Below, piece by piece: positions 23,917 through 31,796 of a stretch of 64,000 nucleotides of DNA. The DNA lies in assembly GCA_963714125.1 (NCBI GenBank), contig OY970234.1, positions 310,001 to 374,000 on the forward strand, read 5' to 3'. The stretch comes from CAWCAW01 sp963714125 (GTDB lineage Bacteria; Actinomycetota; Acidimicrobiia; Acidimicrobiales; UBA8190). Each line of letters opens with the position of its first letter. The stretch's first letter is position 1. A program made the position numbers and the translations under genes. The notes beneath the pieces are model-generated. The model saw nothing but the letters and a program-made list of their open reading frames with translations, did not search any database and had not been told where the DNA came from.

Positions 23917-24934
23917 CTCCAGGGGAGTCGTCTTGTGCAACCGGGGCAGACCCAGGTACCGGAGAGATCACGATGTAGCGCCGGGGGTCTTCCCCCTCGG
24001 AGCGGGTGATCACACCCTCGATGTCGTTCACCGTGTCGTGGACCACCTTGCGGTCCGACGCCGACATGGGCTCTAACGCCTTCTCTTCGGAGGCGGCCAG
24101 GACTTCTTCAGCGACCTGACGGGTAAAGCGCTGCAGCGCAGCCGCCCGCTTGGCCCGGTAGCCGGCCACGTCAACCAGGATCCTCTCGGTGTGGCCTCCG
24201 GTCCGACGCTGCACGACGGTCCTAGCCAACTCCTGCAGCGCAGCCAGCGTGGCACCCGAAGGGCCGATCAGTACTCCCAGCTCACTACCGTCAACGGCGA
24301 CCTCGGCCGTGTCGGCATCAACAACACGGGTCGTCACGTCGCCTCGCAGGCCCAACTCTGCCAAGAGCCCCTCGATAAAGGCGCGCGCCGTATCTCCCTG
24401 CTCCTCAAGCGTCAGCACCTCTCCCACAGCTTCCTCCTCGTTTCCTTCGATCCTACGCTGCCTCTGGTTGGTCTTTGCTTTGGGCTGGTTACGCCCACCT
24501 GTTTCACTGCCGTTGGACGTCGCACCGGCCGGCTTGGCTCCTGATCGCCGACGCCTGCGCTTGGGCGTTCCGGACGTACCGGCGCCATTTCCGCCAGGAC
24601 CGCCGGCGGCACCATCGTCCCCCGCGTCGACGACGGCCGTCGCGGCAGCTCCTCCGGAGGCGCCATTGTCGCCATCGGCGCTACGGGAGCTGGGGCGGCG
24701 GCCTCCACCTTGACGGCGAGGTTCAGGACGTCGCGACCGGGTGCGCTTGGGGCGTGGGCTCGTAGGCGTCACTCGAGCTCGAACCCTTGCCTCACCGCGC
24801 ATCCGGCCAAAGAGCCCGGCTTTGGGTTCTGTCACCACCACAAACTCGGCGTCGCTCTCGCCCACTCCAAGCTGGTCCAAGGCGGCGTCCTTGGCCTCCT
24901 CGACCGTTCGTCCGGTCGTCTCCACCCATTCCAT
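23903..24934 (-). CDS. jag: Jag/KhpB family RNA-binding protein
   Basis: 343 aa. The N-terminal Jag_N domain is MEWVETTGRTVEEAKDAALDQLGVGESDAEFVVVTEPKAGLFGRMRGEARVRARV. A long basic, arginine/glycine-rich low-complexity linker follows (about residues 55-165), then a KH domain (GVLIGPSGATLAALQELARTVVQRR) and an R3H domain ending in VITRSEGEDPRRYIVISP. Jag/KhpB binds RNA and influences cell division and elongation in Gram-positives. It lies 6 bp downstream of yidC, the conserved order. The linker is longer than in most homologues. Confidence 0.93.
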   Translation of the reverse strand: MEWVETTGRTVEEAKDAALDQLGVGESDAEFVVVTEPKAGLFGRMRGEARVRARVTPTSPRPKRTRSRRPEPRRQGGGRRPSSRSADGDNGASGGAAATAVVDAGDDGAAGGPGGNGAGTSGTPKRRRRRSGAKPAGATSNGSETGGRNQPKAKTNQRQRRIEGNEEEAVGEVLTLEEQGDTARAFIEGLLAELGLRGDVTTRVVDADTAEVAVDGSELGVLIGPSGATLAALQELARTVVQRRTGGHTERILVDVAGYRAKRAAALQRFTRQVAEEVLAASEEKALEPMSASDRKVVHDTVNDIEGVITRSEGEDPRRYIVISPVPGSAPVAQDDSPGDDDA

Positions 24935-24940
24935 GTGTGC

Positions 24941-26215
24941 TCAGCGAGCCTTTCTGTCCCGCTTACCCTTGGCACGGGGGTGTTGAGGTTCGGGTTTTTT
25001 GGCTCCTCCTGGAGACGGACGATCACGTCGTCCATTGGATGAGGCCGGTTTCGGTCCCGAGCCGTTGGTGCCAGAAGAGTCTGCGGGCTTCGTAGGAGTT
25101 TTGGGGTCCTCGGACGCCGGGGGCGTCGGAGTCGCCGATGGCTTTGATGACGACGGGGGCTTCGTCTCTGTGGGCTTCGTCTCTGTGGGCTTCGTCTCTG
25201 TGGGCTTCGTGGCCGAATCCCGAGCGGACTGCACCTCTGATTCCAGAGACGCCTTTCGGGCCTCGTTCATCTTTTGGGCCTCAAGGGCCTTCTGTTGTGC
25301 GTCAGCAAGGCGTTCCATGATCGTCTTGCGACGCGTTCCGCTCGTTCCAGTGCCCCCGGCGGGAATGACTTCCACGGACGGCTTCTTCTTGTCGAGCAGC
25401 CCGGAGCGAAATACGCCCTCTTGGAGGCCGATCCGGCACAGGCTGGAGACAATGAAGTAGACGTTCACCCCAGCGGCGATGTTGATGTAAATAACGGCGA
25501 AAATAAGCGGCATATACCGCTGCATCATTTGTGCTTGAGGATTGGACTGTGCGAACTGGGGATTACGGCTATTGAGCTGGCGCATTTGCAGGTATTGGAG
25601 GCCGATCGCAATCGCGATCATGGCGCCGTACGGAATACCCGCAATGACACTGTGCTGGCTCAACATCTTGGAAGCCAGGTTCAGGCCAAAGGCGTCCATC
25701 TTTCCCGGGCTGGCCACCAGGTTCTTATAGAGCTTGGTGCTGTGTCCGATATAGCGGGGAACGGCGCATAAAGCCTGGTTGCACACCACCCGAGGCGACG
25801 ACGAAATTAGCTGGCCACTCTTTACCGTATTCGTGAGGCCGCGGATGGAGTCATAGAGAATGATGAAGACCGGGAATTGGATGACCATGGGCAGGCACCC
25901 GCCGGCCGGGCTCACGTTGTGCTCTTTGTAGAGCTTCATCATCTCTTCGTTGAGGGTCTGGCGGTCCCCCTTGTACTTGGCTTGAAGCTTCTTTAGCTCG
26001 GGCGACAGACGTTGCATCGCCACCATCGAGCGCGTGCTCTTTACCGTCAGTGGCGCCGTGACCAGCATCACTGCCACGGTCAGCACTGCGATAGCGACGG
26101 CGTAGTTGGGGACGACGGCGTAGAAGATGGCGATCAGCCACGCCATGGCCTTGAACAGCGGCTGAAAGATCTGGCCGATTGTGCTCCCTAGCAGGGGAAA
26201 TGCGATCATGTGCAT
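24941..26215 (-). CDS. yidC: Membrane protein insertase YidC
   Basis: 424 aa. The YidC/OxaI core inserts proteins into the membrane: IFYAVVPNYAVAIAVLTVAVMLVTAPLTVKSTRSMVAMQRLSPELKKLQAKYKGDRQTLNEEMMKLYKEHNVSPAGGCLPMVIQFPVFIILYDSIRGL contains the conserved first transmembrane pair, cytoplasmic hairpin and the positively charged groove residue. The remaining helices follow to about residue 255. The C-terminal ~160 residues are a charged, soluble tail with a TETKP repeat and a lysine/arginine-rich end. The ATG at 26215 overlaps the yidD stop by one base. A long basic tail of this kind typically binds ribosomes. Confidence 0.95.
   Translation of the reverse strand: MHMIAFPLLGSTIGQIFQPLFKAMAWLIAIFYAVVPNYAVAIAVLTVAVMLVTAPLTVKSTRSMVAMQRLSPELKKLQAKYKGDRQTLNEEMMKLYKEHNVSPAGGCLPMVIQFPVFIILYDSIRGLTNTVKSGQLISSSPRVVCNQALCAVPRYIGHSTKLYKNLVASPGKMDAFGLNLASKMLSQHSVIAGIPYGAMIAIAIGLQYLQMRQLNSRNPQFAQSNPQAQMMQRYMPLIFAVIYINIAAGVNVYFIVSSLCRIGLQEGVFRSGLLDKKKPSVEVIPAGGTGTSGTRRKTIMERLADAQQKALEAQKMNEARKASLESEVQSARDSATKPTETKPTETKPTETKPPSSSKPSATPTPPASEDPKTPTKPADSSGTNGSGPKPASSNGRRDRPSPGGAKKPEPQHPRAKGKRDRKAR
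25158..25210. repeat. 15-bp tandem repeat inside yidC
   Basis: Three exact copies of a 15-bp unit (GGCTTCGTCTCTGTG on the plus strand) at 25158-25172, 25173-25187 and 25188-25202, plus a partial fourth copy to 25210. It encodes the TETKP run in the soluble tail of YidC. The unit length keeps the frame. Confidence 0.9.
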
Positions 26216-26475
26216 CACCCCGGCACCGGGTCGATGCCCTGTGACCCAAAGGGGTGGCAACGTCCCACCCGGCGCAGCGCCATCCAGCTTCCGCGCACGG
26301 CGCCATGACGTTGCAGCGCCTCGGTGGCGTAGCTCGAGCAACTAGGGACGAACCGGCACGGCGAAGGTTTGCCGGCCCGGATGCCCTGGTACACGCCGAT
26401 CACCGAAATCATCCCTTTTACCAGGGAAGATGGTCGCGGCACCGCTGGCGCGGCGGCATTGTCGGCGATGGTCAT
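26215..26475 (-). CDS. yidD: Membrane protein insertion efficiency factor YidD
   Basis: 86-aa YidD protein with the family core VIGVYQGIRAGKPSPCRFVPSCSSYATEALQRHGAVRGSWMALRRVGRCHPFGSQGIDPVP: the cysteines in PCRFVPSCSSYA and the GRCHPF motif are intact. It is an amphipathic, membrane-associated helper of YidC-dependent insertion. The ATG at 26475 overlaps the rnpA stop (ATGA), and the stop overlaps the yidC ATG, so rnpA, yidD and yidC form one translationally coupled run. Confidence 0.95.
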   Translation of the reverse strand: MTIADNAAAPAVPRPSSLVKGMISVIGVYQGIRAGKPSPCRFVPSCSSYATEALQRHGAVRGSWMALRRVGRCHPFGSQGIDPVPG

Positions 26476-26807
26476 CGCCGTCCCTTGTCCTTGGCCGCTG
26501 TCATTGCTGCTGCCACTGTCGATCTCAACTCCTCGTACGCAAAACCTTTTGCCTCAGGGCCAGCTGAGACGAGATAGGCGCCGGGATCAAGCTGGCTCCC
26601 GATCTCAGCCACAGCGGCACGGAGGCGCCGACGGAGCCGGTTGCGCACCACCGACCCTCCAACACGCTTGCCCACCGCGTAGGCGACCCGGGGAACAGGG
26701 GCGTCGCCGATGCGAGCGTAGGTCACGGTGATCGGGCCCCGCCGACAACGTTTCCCGTCGTGACGAAGCGACTCAAAGGTGTCGCGGTCCTGTATGCGCC
26801 AAACCAC
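26472..26807 (-). CDS. rnpA: Ribonuclease P protein component
   Basis: 111-aa protein subunit of RNase P, which trims tRNA 5' ends. The RNR signature is VAYAVGKRVGGSVVRNRLRRRLRAAVAEI, preceded by the FESLRHDGKRCRRGPITVTYA strand and followed by YLVSAGPEAKGFAYEELRSTVAAAM. The GTG at 26807 is the start. It lies 25 bp downstream of rpmH in the conserved rpmH-rnpA-yidD-yidC operon on the minus strand. Confidence 0.95.
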   Translation of the reverse strand: MVWRIQDRDTFESLRHDGKRCRRGPITVTYARIGDAPVPRVAYAVGKRVGGSVVRNRLRRRLRAAVAEIGSQLDPGAYLVSAGPEAKGFAYEELRSTVAAAMTAAKDKGRR

Positions 26808-26832
26808 GACTATCAGCCGCTCGCCGTGGGCA

Positions 26833-26967
26833 TTACACCGTCAGCTTGTGCCGGCCTCTCAGGCGCCGGGCCTTGAGCACCGCCCGCCCTGCCCGCGTCG
26901 ACATTCGATGCCGGAAACCGTGGTGTTTCGCCCGCTTCCTGACGTTGGGCTGGTATGTACGCTTCAC
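26833..26967 (-). CDS. rpmH: 50S ribosomal protein L34
   Basis: A 44-aa very basic protein read on the minus strand from GTG at 26967: it begins MKRTYQPNVRKRAKHHGFR, continues RMSTRAGRAVLKARRLRGR and ends HKLTV. This is a full-length L34, matching the family across all its length. It heads the rpmH-rnpA-yidD-yidC-jag operon and is transcribed away from dnaA, as around most bacterial origins. Confidence 0.96.
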   Translation of the reverse strand: MKRTYQPNVRKRAKHHGFRHRMSTRAGRAVLKARRLRGRHKLTV

Positions 26968-27333
26968 TACTTCTGGTCCTTTGTTCAGTCGCCGGCGCGC
27001 TAAAAGGGGCCGGCTGGGGTCGACGTGTGCACCCGGGTTTCCCGGAATACCTAAGCGTCCATGCTACGCGCGCTCTGACGACCCCACCAGGCACCGCCCC
27101 AGACGGTTTACGCCACGACCAGGGCGGCGTCGGGCCACTAGCAGCCCAAGGCGACCCGGTGTACGTTCGGGCACCTGCCCACCCGGGTCACGCTACGGCG
27201 CCGGAATGGGCAGAGGTCCTCCTTCCCCAGGGCCACGAGACAGCCCCGCACCCGGCGGGACCAGGGAGTTAATCAATCCACACCTGTGGATTTCCTTGTG
27301 GACAGATGTGGCGATCGAAGGACGGAGCCCCAG
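26968..27333. other. rpmH-dnaA spacer with DnaA-box-like sites (part of oriC region)
   Basis: 366 bp without a convincing gene between the divergent rpmH and dnaA. The right end holds two boxes in a perfect inverted repeat (AATCCACA at 27275-27282 and TGTGGATT at 27285-27292) and a third site at 27297-27305 whose complement, CTGTCCACA, matches the actinobacterial box TTGTCCACA at 8 of 9 positions. These lie 29-59 bp before dnaA and suit dnaA autoregulation or origin function. The rest is GC-rich with no other clear signal. Confidence 0.6.
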
Positions 27334-28758
27334 GTGAACGACACGCATGACCTGTGGAAGCACTGCGCAGGTGCGCTGCGGGAACAGGTCTCGGATGGGA
27401 CCTGGCGCATGTGGCTGGCAGGGCTCAAGGTCCAGTCTCTCGACACCGACACGCTCGTGCTGGCCGCCCCCAACGCCATGGTGCGCGAACGGGTCGAAGG
27501 TCGATTCCTCGGACTCATCCAGGCGGCTGCCTCCGATGTGGCCGGCCAGGACGTCAAAGTCCTCGTCGAAGTGGCGCCCCCGACCACCTCGGCCAACGAT
27601 CCGACGGCCGCGTATGACGTCTTTGACGACGGTCCCGAGCCGATAAAGGTCGAGACCACCTCGTCCTCCAACTCCACCCCGACCATTTCGCGCACCCGAA
27701 ACCGTCCCGAAGACCCTGACGAGGCCGGTCTCGATCCTCGCTACACGTTCGACACGTTCGTCATCGGTTCGTCGAACCGTTTTGCCCATGCCGCCGCCCT
27801 GTCGGTGGCGGAGATGCCGGCTCGCTCCTATAACCCCCTGTTCATCCACGGCGGGGCCGGACTCGGCAAAACCCATCTCCTCCACGCCATCGGGAACTAC
27901 GCCCGGGAGAACTTCGCCGGCCACCACGTCCGCTACGTCTCTACCGAGACGTTCATGAACGAGTTCGTCGATGCCATCCGTACCAACACCACCGCCGCCT
28001 TTAAGCGGCGCTACCGGCACTGTGACGTGCTGCTCATCGACGACGTCCAATTCATGGAGAGCAAGGAATCACTCCAAGAGGAGTTCTTCTACACCTTCAA
28101 CCACCTCTACAGTGCCTCTAAGCAGGTAGTTCTCACCTCGGACCGGCCGCCGAAATCCATCGCCACCTTGGAGGACCGGCTGCGCAGCCGCTTCCTGTCG
28201 GGGCTCATCACCGACGTGCAGCCTCCCGAGCTCGAAACCCGCCTGGCCATTTTGCAGAGAAAGGCCGAGCGCGAGCCCTTCCACGTGCCGGACACGGTGC
28301 TCGAGTTCATCGCCACCAACGTGAAGGACAACATCAGGGAACTCGAAGGGGCGCTGATCCGGGTCACCGCCTACGGCAGCCTCAACAACCAGCCTCTGTC
28401 ACGCGACTTGGCCGAGCGCGTGCTCTCCGACATCGTTTCCGCTGGTCAGCCCAAGCCCATCACCCCGGCCATGATCCTGGATGCCACCGCCTCCACCTTC
28501 GGGTTCAGCACCGAAGACCTCTGTGGAGCCAGTCGGCGGCGTCCCTTGGTCAACGCCCGACAGATCAGCATGTACGTCTTTCGGGAGCTCACCGACTTCT
28601 CCTATCCGGCCATCGCCAGGGAGTTCGGCGGCCGAGACCACACCACGGTCATGCACGCCGTCGACAAAATCACCTCGCTGATGAGCGAGCGCCATCAGAC
28701 ATACAACCAGGTCACCGAGCTCATCCTGCTCATCAAGAACCAGGCCATCAATGCCTGA
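27334..28758 (+). CDS. dnaA: Chromosomal replication initiator DnaA
   Basis: 474-aa AAA+ initiator. Domain I is DLWKHCAGALREQVSDGTWRMWLAGLKVQSLDTDTLVLAAPN. A short acidic linker (about residues 85-130) leads to DPRYTFDTFVIGSSNRFAHAAAL. Walker A is GGAGLGKTHLLHAIG, Walker B is VLLIDDVQFMESKE, and sensor regions are LTSDRPPKSI and NIRELEGALIRV. Domain IV has the DNA-binding signature REFGGRDHTTVMHAVDKI. The GTG at 27334 is chosen because GGACGGAG precedes it and domain I begins there; an upstream in-frame ATG-type start at 27286 lies inside the DnaA boxes. Confidence 0.97.
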   Translation: MNDTHDLWKHCAGALREQVSDGTWRMWLAGLKVQSLDTDTLVLAAPNAMVRERVEGRFLGLIQAAASDVAGQDVKVLVEVAPPTTSANDPTAAYDVFDDGPEPIKVETTSSSNSTPTISRTRNRPEDPDEAGLDPRYTFDTFVIGSSNRFAHAAALSVAEMPARSYNPLFIHGGAGLGKTHLLHAIGNYARENFAGHHVRYVSTETFMNEFVDAIRTNTTAAFKRRYRHCDVLLIDDVQFMESKESLQEEFFYTFNHLYSASKQVVLTSDRPPKSIATLEDRLRSRFLSGLITDVQPPELETRLAILQRKAEREPFHVPDTVLEFIATNVKDNIRELEGALIRVTAYGSLNNQPLSRDLAERVLSDIVSAGQPKPITPAMILDATASTFGFSTEDLCGASRRRPLVNARQISMYVFRELTDFSYPAIAREFGGRDHTTVMHAVDKITSLMSERHQTYNQVTELILLIKNQAINA

Positions 28759-29006
28759 CTTCTCTCAGGCCAACGTCTTGGTGCACAGCGCTGTGAAAAA
28801 CAGTGACGCGGCTGTGTACGGCGGCGACCAGCCGGGGACAACTCGCGGGGCGCGGCGCGCCACCGCGTGGGGCCTAGGGATAACGCGGTACCCCCGGTGG
28901 ATGACGGCACAGCGCCTCACCTCGGAGGATGGGTGGTCATCCACAATCCACAACCCCTACTACCGTCACTGCCAGAATTGAATTCTTTAAGAGGAAAGGA
29001 ACCTGT
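28759..29006. other. dnaA-dnaN spacer, probable origin of replication
   Basis: 248 bp with no gene. In many actinomycetes oriC is this spacer. Two overlapping DnaA-box-like 9-mers are present at 28937-28945 (TCATCCACA, 8 of 9 to TTATCCACA) and 28944-28952 (CAATCCACA, 7 of 9), and a weaker one on the other strand near 28897. An A/T-richer stretch, GAATTGAATTCTTTAAGAGG, sits at about 28976-28995 and could serve as the unwinding region. The box number is low compared with Streptomyces or Mycobacterium origins. Confidence 0.55.
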
Positions 29007-30122
29007 GTGAAGTTCCGCTGTGAGCGAGACACTCTCGTCGAAGCGCTCACGACCGCCAACCGAGCTGTGACCACCCGGGGCTCAGCCGCGGCCACCCTGA
29101 CCGGAATCCGGGCCGAGGTGTCGGGGAACCGACTGGTCGTGGTGGGCACCGACCTGGATCTCACCGTGCGCGTCGAGGTCGAGGCAATCGGCCTGGATGA
29201 CGGCGCGCTCGTCGTTCCGGCCCGGCTGGCCGCCGACATCGTCCGGGCCCTCGAGCCCGGCGCGGTCACGTTCGAGGGGGGCGAGGACGAAGTCGAGATT
29301 TCTGCGGCCCGTTCGCGCTTCGTGGTGAGAACGTTTTCCGTCGAGGATTTTCCCGTGCTCCCCGAACCCCGGGCCGCCCAGGTGACCCTGCCGGTGGCAG
29401 CGTTGGCCGACGCCCTGCGCCAAGTGGTGCGAGCGGCGTCCAACGACGACGCCCGCCCCCTGCTCACCGGCGTGCTGGTGGCCGCCGAGGCAAATGGGAT
29501 TCGGATGGTGGCCACCGACTCATACCGGTTGGCGTTGCGGGACCTGGCCGGCACCGACCCCTTGCCGGCGGGCACGGAGAGCATCCTCATCCCGGCCCGA
29601 GCACTCATGGAGTTGCAGCGCCTGCTGCCGGGCCCCAAGGAGGAGACCGCCGCCGCGGTGGGCTTCTCGGTCAGCGATCTTGATGCCACCTTTGAGGTGG
29701 GGGGCGTGCGTCTCACCACCAGGCTGCTCGATGGCCGTTTCCCGGACTATCGCCAACTCATTCCGCCCGGGTATCCCAATGCATTGCGAGTCGGCAAAGA
29801 CGCCCTGTTGGACGCGCTACGGCGCGTGCGGCTCCTGGTGCGCGACAACACGACGCCGGTGCGGTTGTCGATGCGAGCGGGCGGCGTGGAGCTGACCGTC
29901 GTCTCCCAAGAAGTCGGGCATGCCAGTGAAGATGTTGATGCGGACTACGAAGGCGAAGAGCTCACGGTGGCGTTCAACCCCACGTACCTCATCGACGGTG
30001 TCGAGGCCGCTCAAGGCGATGAAGTAATCCTCGAAACGGTGGACGCCACTAAGCCGGCCACGGTGCGGGCCCCGGAGCACGACGACTACCGGTATCTGCT
30101 CATGCCGGTGCGTGTGTCATAG
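29007..30122 (+). CDS. dnaN: DNA polymerase III beta sliding clamp
   Basis: 371-aa ring clamp that tethers DNA polymerase III. It begins VKFRCERDTLVEALTTANRAVTTRGSAAATLTGIRAEVSGNRLVVVGTDLDLTVRVEVEAI, the first clamp domain. The middle domain has NDDARPLLTGVLVAAEANGIRMVATDSYRLALRDL, and the third ends with DDYRYLLMPVRVS, the conserved clamp C-terminus. The GTG at 29007 follows AGGAAAGGA. It lies between dnaA and recF in standard order. Confidence 0.97.
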   Translation: MKFRCERDTLVEALTTANRAVTTRGSAAATLTGIRAEVSGNRLVVVGTDLDLTVRVEVEAIGLDDGALVVPARLAADIVRALEPGAVTFEGGEDEVEISAARSRFVVRTFSVEDFPVLPEPRAAQVTLPVAALADALRQVVRAASNDDARPLLTGVLVAAEANGIRMVATDSYRLALRDLAGTDPLPAGTESILIPARALMELQRLLPGPKEETAAAVGFSVSDLDATFEVGGVRLTTRLLDGRFPDYRQLIPPGYPNALRVGKDALLDALRRVRLLVRDNTTPVRLSMRAGGVELTVVSQEVGHASEDVDADYEGEELTVAFNPTYLIDGVEAAQGDEVILETVDATKPATVRAPEHDDYRYLLMPVRVS

Positions 30123-30143
30123 CTGTTTTGTCGCTTACTGCGG

Positions 30144-31235
30144 ATGGTCATCACCAATTTGTGGCTTACCGACTTCCGCTGTTTTCGCGAAGTCACGTTT
30201 GAACCCGACCCGCAAGGACTCACCGTCCTGCGCGGGAAAAACGGCGCTGGCAAGACATCGGTCTTGGAGGCAGTGGGGTGGTTAGCCACCCAGCGATCTC
30301 TGCGGGGGTCGCCGCGTGAAGCGCTCGTGCGTATCGACGCACCGCGGGCCGTGGTCCGAGCCCAAACCACCGTCGGGGGTCGGGGCGTGCTGGTGGAATC
30401 CGAAATTCCCTTTGTGGGCGCCACTCGCGCCCAAGTGAACCGCCAACCGGCCCGCCGGCGTGTCGACCTGGCTGCCGCACTGCGGGTCACCGTGTTCTCG
30501 CCTGAGGACCTCCATCTCGTCCAAGGGGGACCGTCGGGCCGGCGGGACTACCTCGACGACATCCTGGTGGATCGCCACCCCCGCTGGGAGGCCGTCATCG
30601 GCGAGGTCGACAAGGTCCTGCGCCAGCGGGCGGCCTTGTTGCGCCAAGTGCGGGGGCGGCTCGACGCCACCAGCACACTGGCCCTCGATGTGTGGGACAG
30701 CCGCTTGGCCGACGCCGGGACCCAGTTGGCCGACGCCCGCGTTGCGCTGGCCGAAGAGCTCACTCCCTTGGTGGCCGCGTCATACAACCGATTAGCGGGG
30801 GAGCCCGAATCGGTCGTGCTCACCTACCACCGCTCCTGGTCAGGGTCCCTGGCTGACGCCGTGGCGGCGGCACGTGAGCAGGATGTGCGCCGCCAGGTCT
30901 CCTCATGCGGGCCGCATCGCGACGATCTCTCGTTGGCGTTGGGCTTGCGGCCGGCGCGCACCCATGCCTCTCAGGGGGAGCAGCGGTGCGTGGCTTTGGC
31001 ATTACGCCTGGCCAGTCATGAGATCCGACGGATCGATGCCGAGGAGCCCCCCGTGCTGCTGCTCGACGACGTGTTCTCGGAGCTGGACCCCCAGCGTTCG
31101 GCGGCGTTGGTCAGTGAGTTGCCTGCCGGCCAGGTCCTGCTCACCACGGCCGTCGACCCTCCAGCAGTGGTAGGGCCGGGGCGGGTGGTCGAGGTGGCCG
31201 GCGGCGCCGTGTACCCGGCCGGAGTGCGTCCGTGA
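30144..31235 (+). CDS. recF: DNA replication and repair protein RecF
   Basis: 363-aa ABC-type ATPase of recombinational repair, loading RecA at gaps. The start MVITNLWLTDFRCFREVTFEPDPQGLTVLRGKNGAGKTSVLEAVGWL contains Walker A (GKNGAGKTS). The arm region VFSPEDLHLVQGGPSGRRDYLDDILV, the signature ASQGEQRCVALALRLA and Walker B PPVLLLDDVFSELDPQRS are all intact. The stop overlaps the DUF721 GTG start (GTGA), indicating translational coupling. Confidence 0.96.
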   Translation: MVITNLWLTDFRCFREVTFEPDPQGLTVLRGKNGAGKTSVLEAVGWLATQRSLRGSPREALVRIDAPRAVVRAQTTVGGRGVLVESEIPFVGATRAQVNRQPARRRVDLAAALRVTVFSPEDLHLVQGGPSGRRDYLDDILVDRHPRWEAVIGEVDKVLRQRAALLRQVRGRLDATSTLALDVWDSRLADAGTQLADARVALAEELTPLVAASYNRLAGEPESVVLTYHRSWSGSLADAVAAAREQDVRRQVSSCGPHRDDLSLALGLRPARTHASQGEQRCVALALRLASHEIRRIDAEEPPVLLLDDVFSELDPQRSAALVSELPAGQVLLTTAVDPPAVVGPGRVVEVAGGAVYPAGVRP

Positions 31236-31582
31236 GCCCCGAGCCCACCCGACCCCCCAGTCGGGGCCGTCAGCGCGGTCGTGGAGGAGGTGACCCCGTT
31301 CGGCTGGGCGAGGTCATTGGTGCCGTCACGGGCCGGTTGGGTCTGGGCCGGGTGGACGTGGTGGAAGTGGTTTTCGGGCGGTGGGAGGAGATCGTGGGGC
31401 CGAGCGTGGCCGCTCACGTGCGTCCCCACCGGCTCGACGGCACGACCCTGATCGTGCACGTCGACCACCCGGCGTGGGCGACGCAATTCCGCCACCTCGC
31501 GCCCGGCATCCTGACCCGTTTGCAAGAGGTATGTGGGCCACAAGGGGCTCCCGAACACCTTCAGGTGCGCGTCAGAAAATGA
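31232..31582 (+). CDS. DUF721 (DciA-like) protein
   Basis: 116-aa protein in the position of the recF-gyrB linker gene of actinomycetes (Rv0004 type). The DUF721/DciA core is VRLGEVIGAVTGRLGLGRVDVVEVVFGRWEEIVGPSVAAHVRPHRLDGTTLIVHVDHPAWATQFRHLAPGILTRLQEV, ending near HLQVRVRK. DciA proteins are helicase loaders/operators in bacteria that lack DnaC, so a role in loading replicative helicase is likely from family knowledge. It starts at GTG overlapping the recF stop. Confidence 0.9.
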   Translation: MSPEPTRPPSRGRQRGRGGGDPVRLGEVIGAVTGRLGLGRVDVVEVVFGRWEEIVGPSVAAHVRPHRLDGTTLIVHVDHPAWATQFRHLAPGILTRLQEVCGPQGAPEHLQVRVRK

Positions 31583-31796
31583 TGTGGTTGTGTCGTTTCG
31601 AGGCCCGCGCCGCGACACTGCGCCGTCACACATTTCGGCCGGCTGTTACACACCTTCCTGGTACAATGGGGACCTATCCGAACCGCATCACCACGCCTTG
31701 TACAACGGCGCCGGAGGAGCGGTTTTGACCTCGATTTTCTGACACTCAGAAGGGCGCGCTCGTAATGTTGAAGGTGCAGGCGAAGGCGGATCCTGA

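Noticed and set aside
26955..27272. Open frames in the rpmH-dnaA spacer
   Set aside because: No domain, no ribosome-binding site; they overlap rpmH or DnaA-box DNA and look like GC-rich chance frames.
31583..31796. Small genes between DUF721 and gyrB
   Set aside because: Short frames without conservation signals; the stretch is better explained as the gyrBA promoter and leader.
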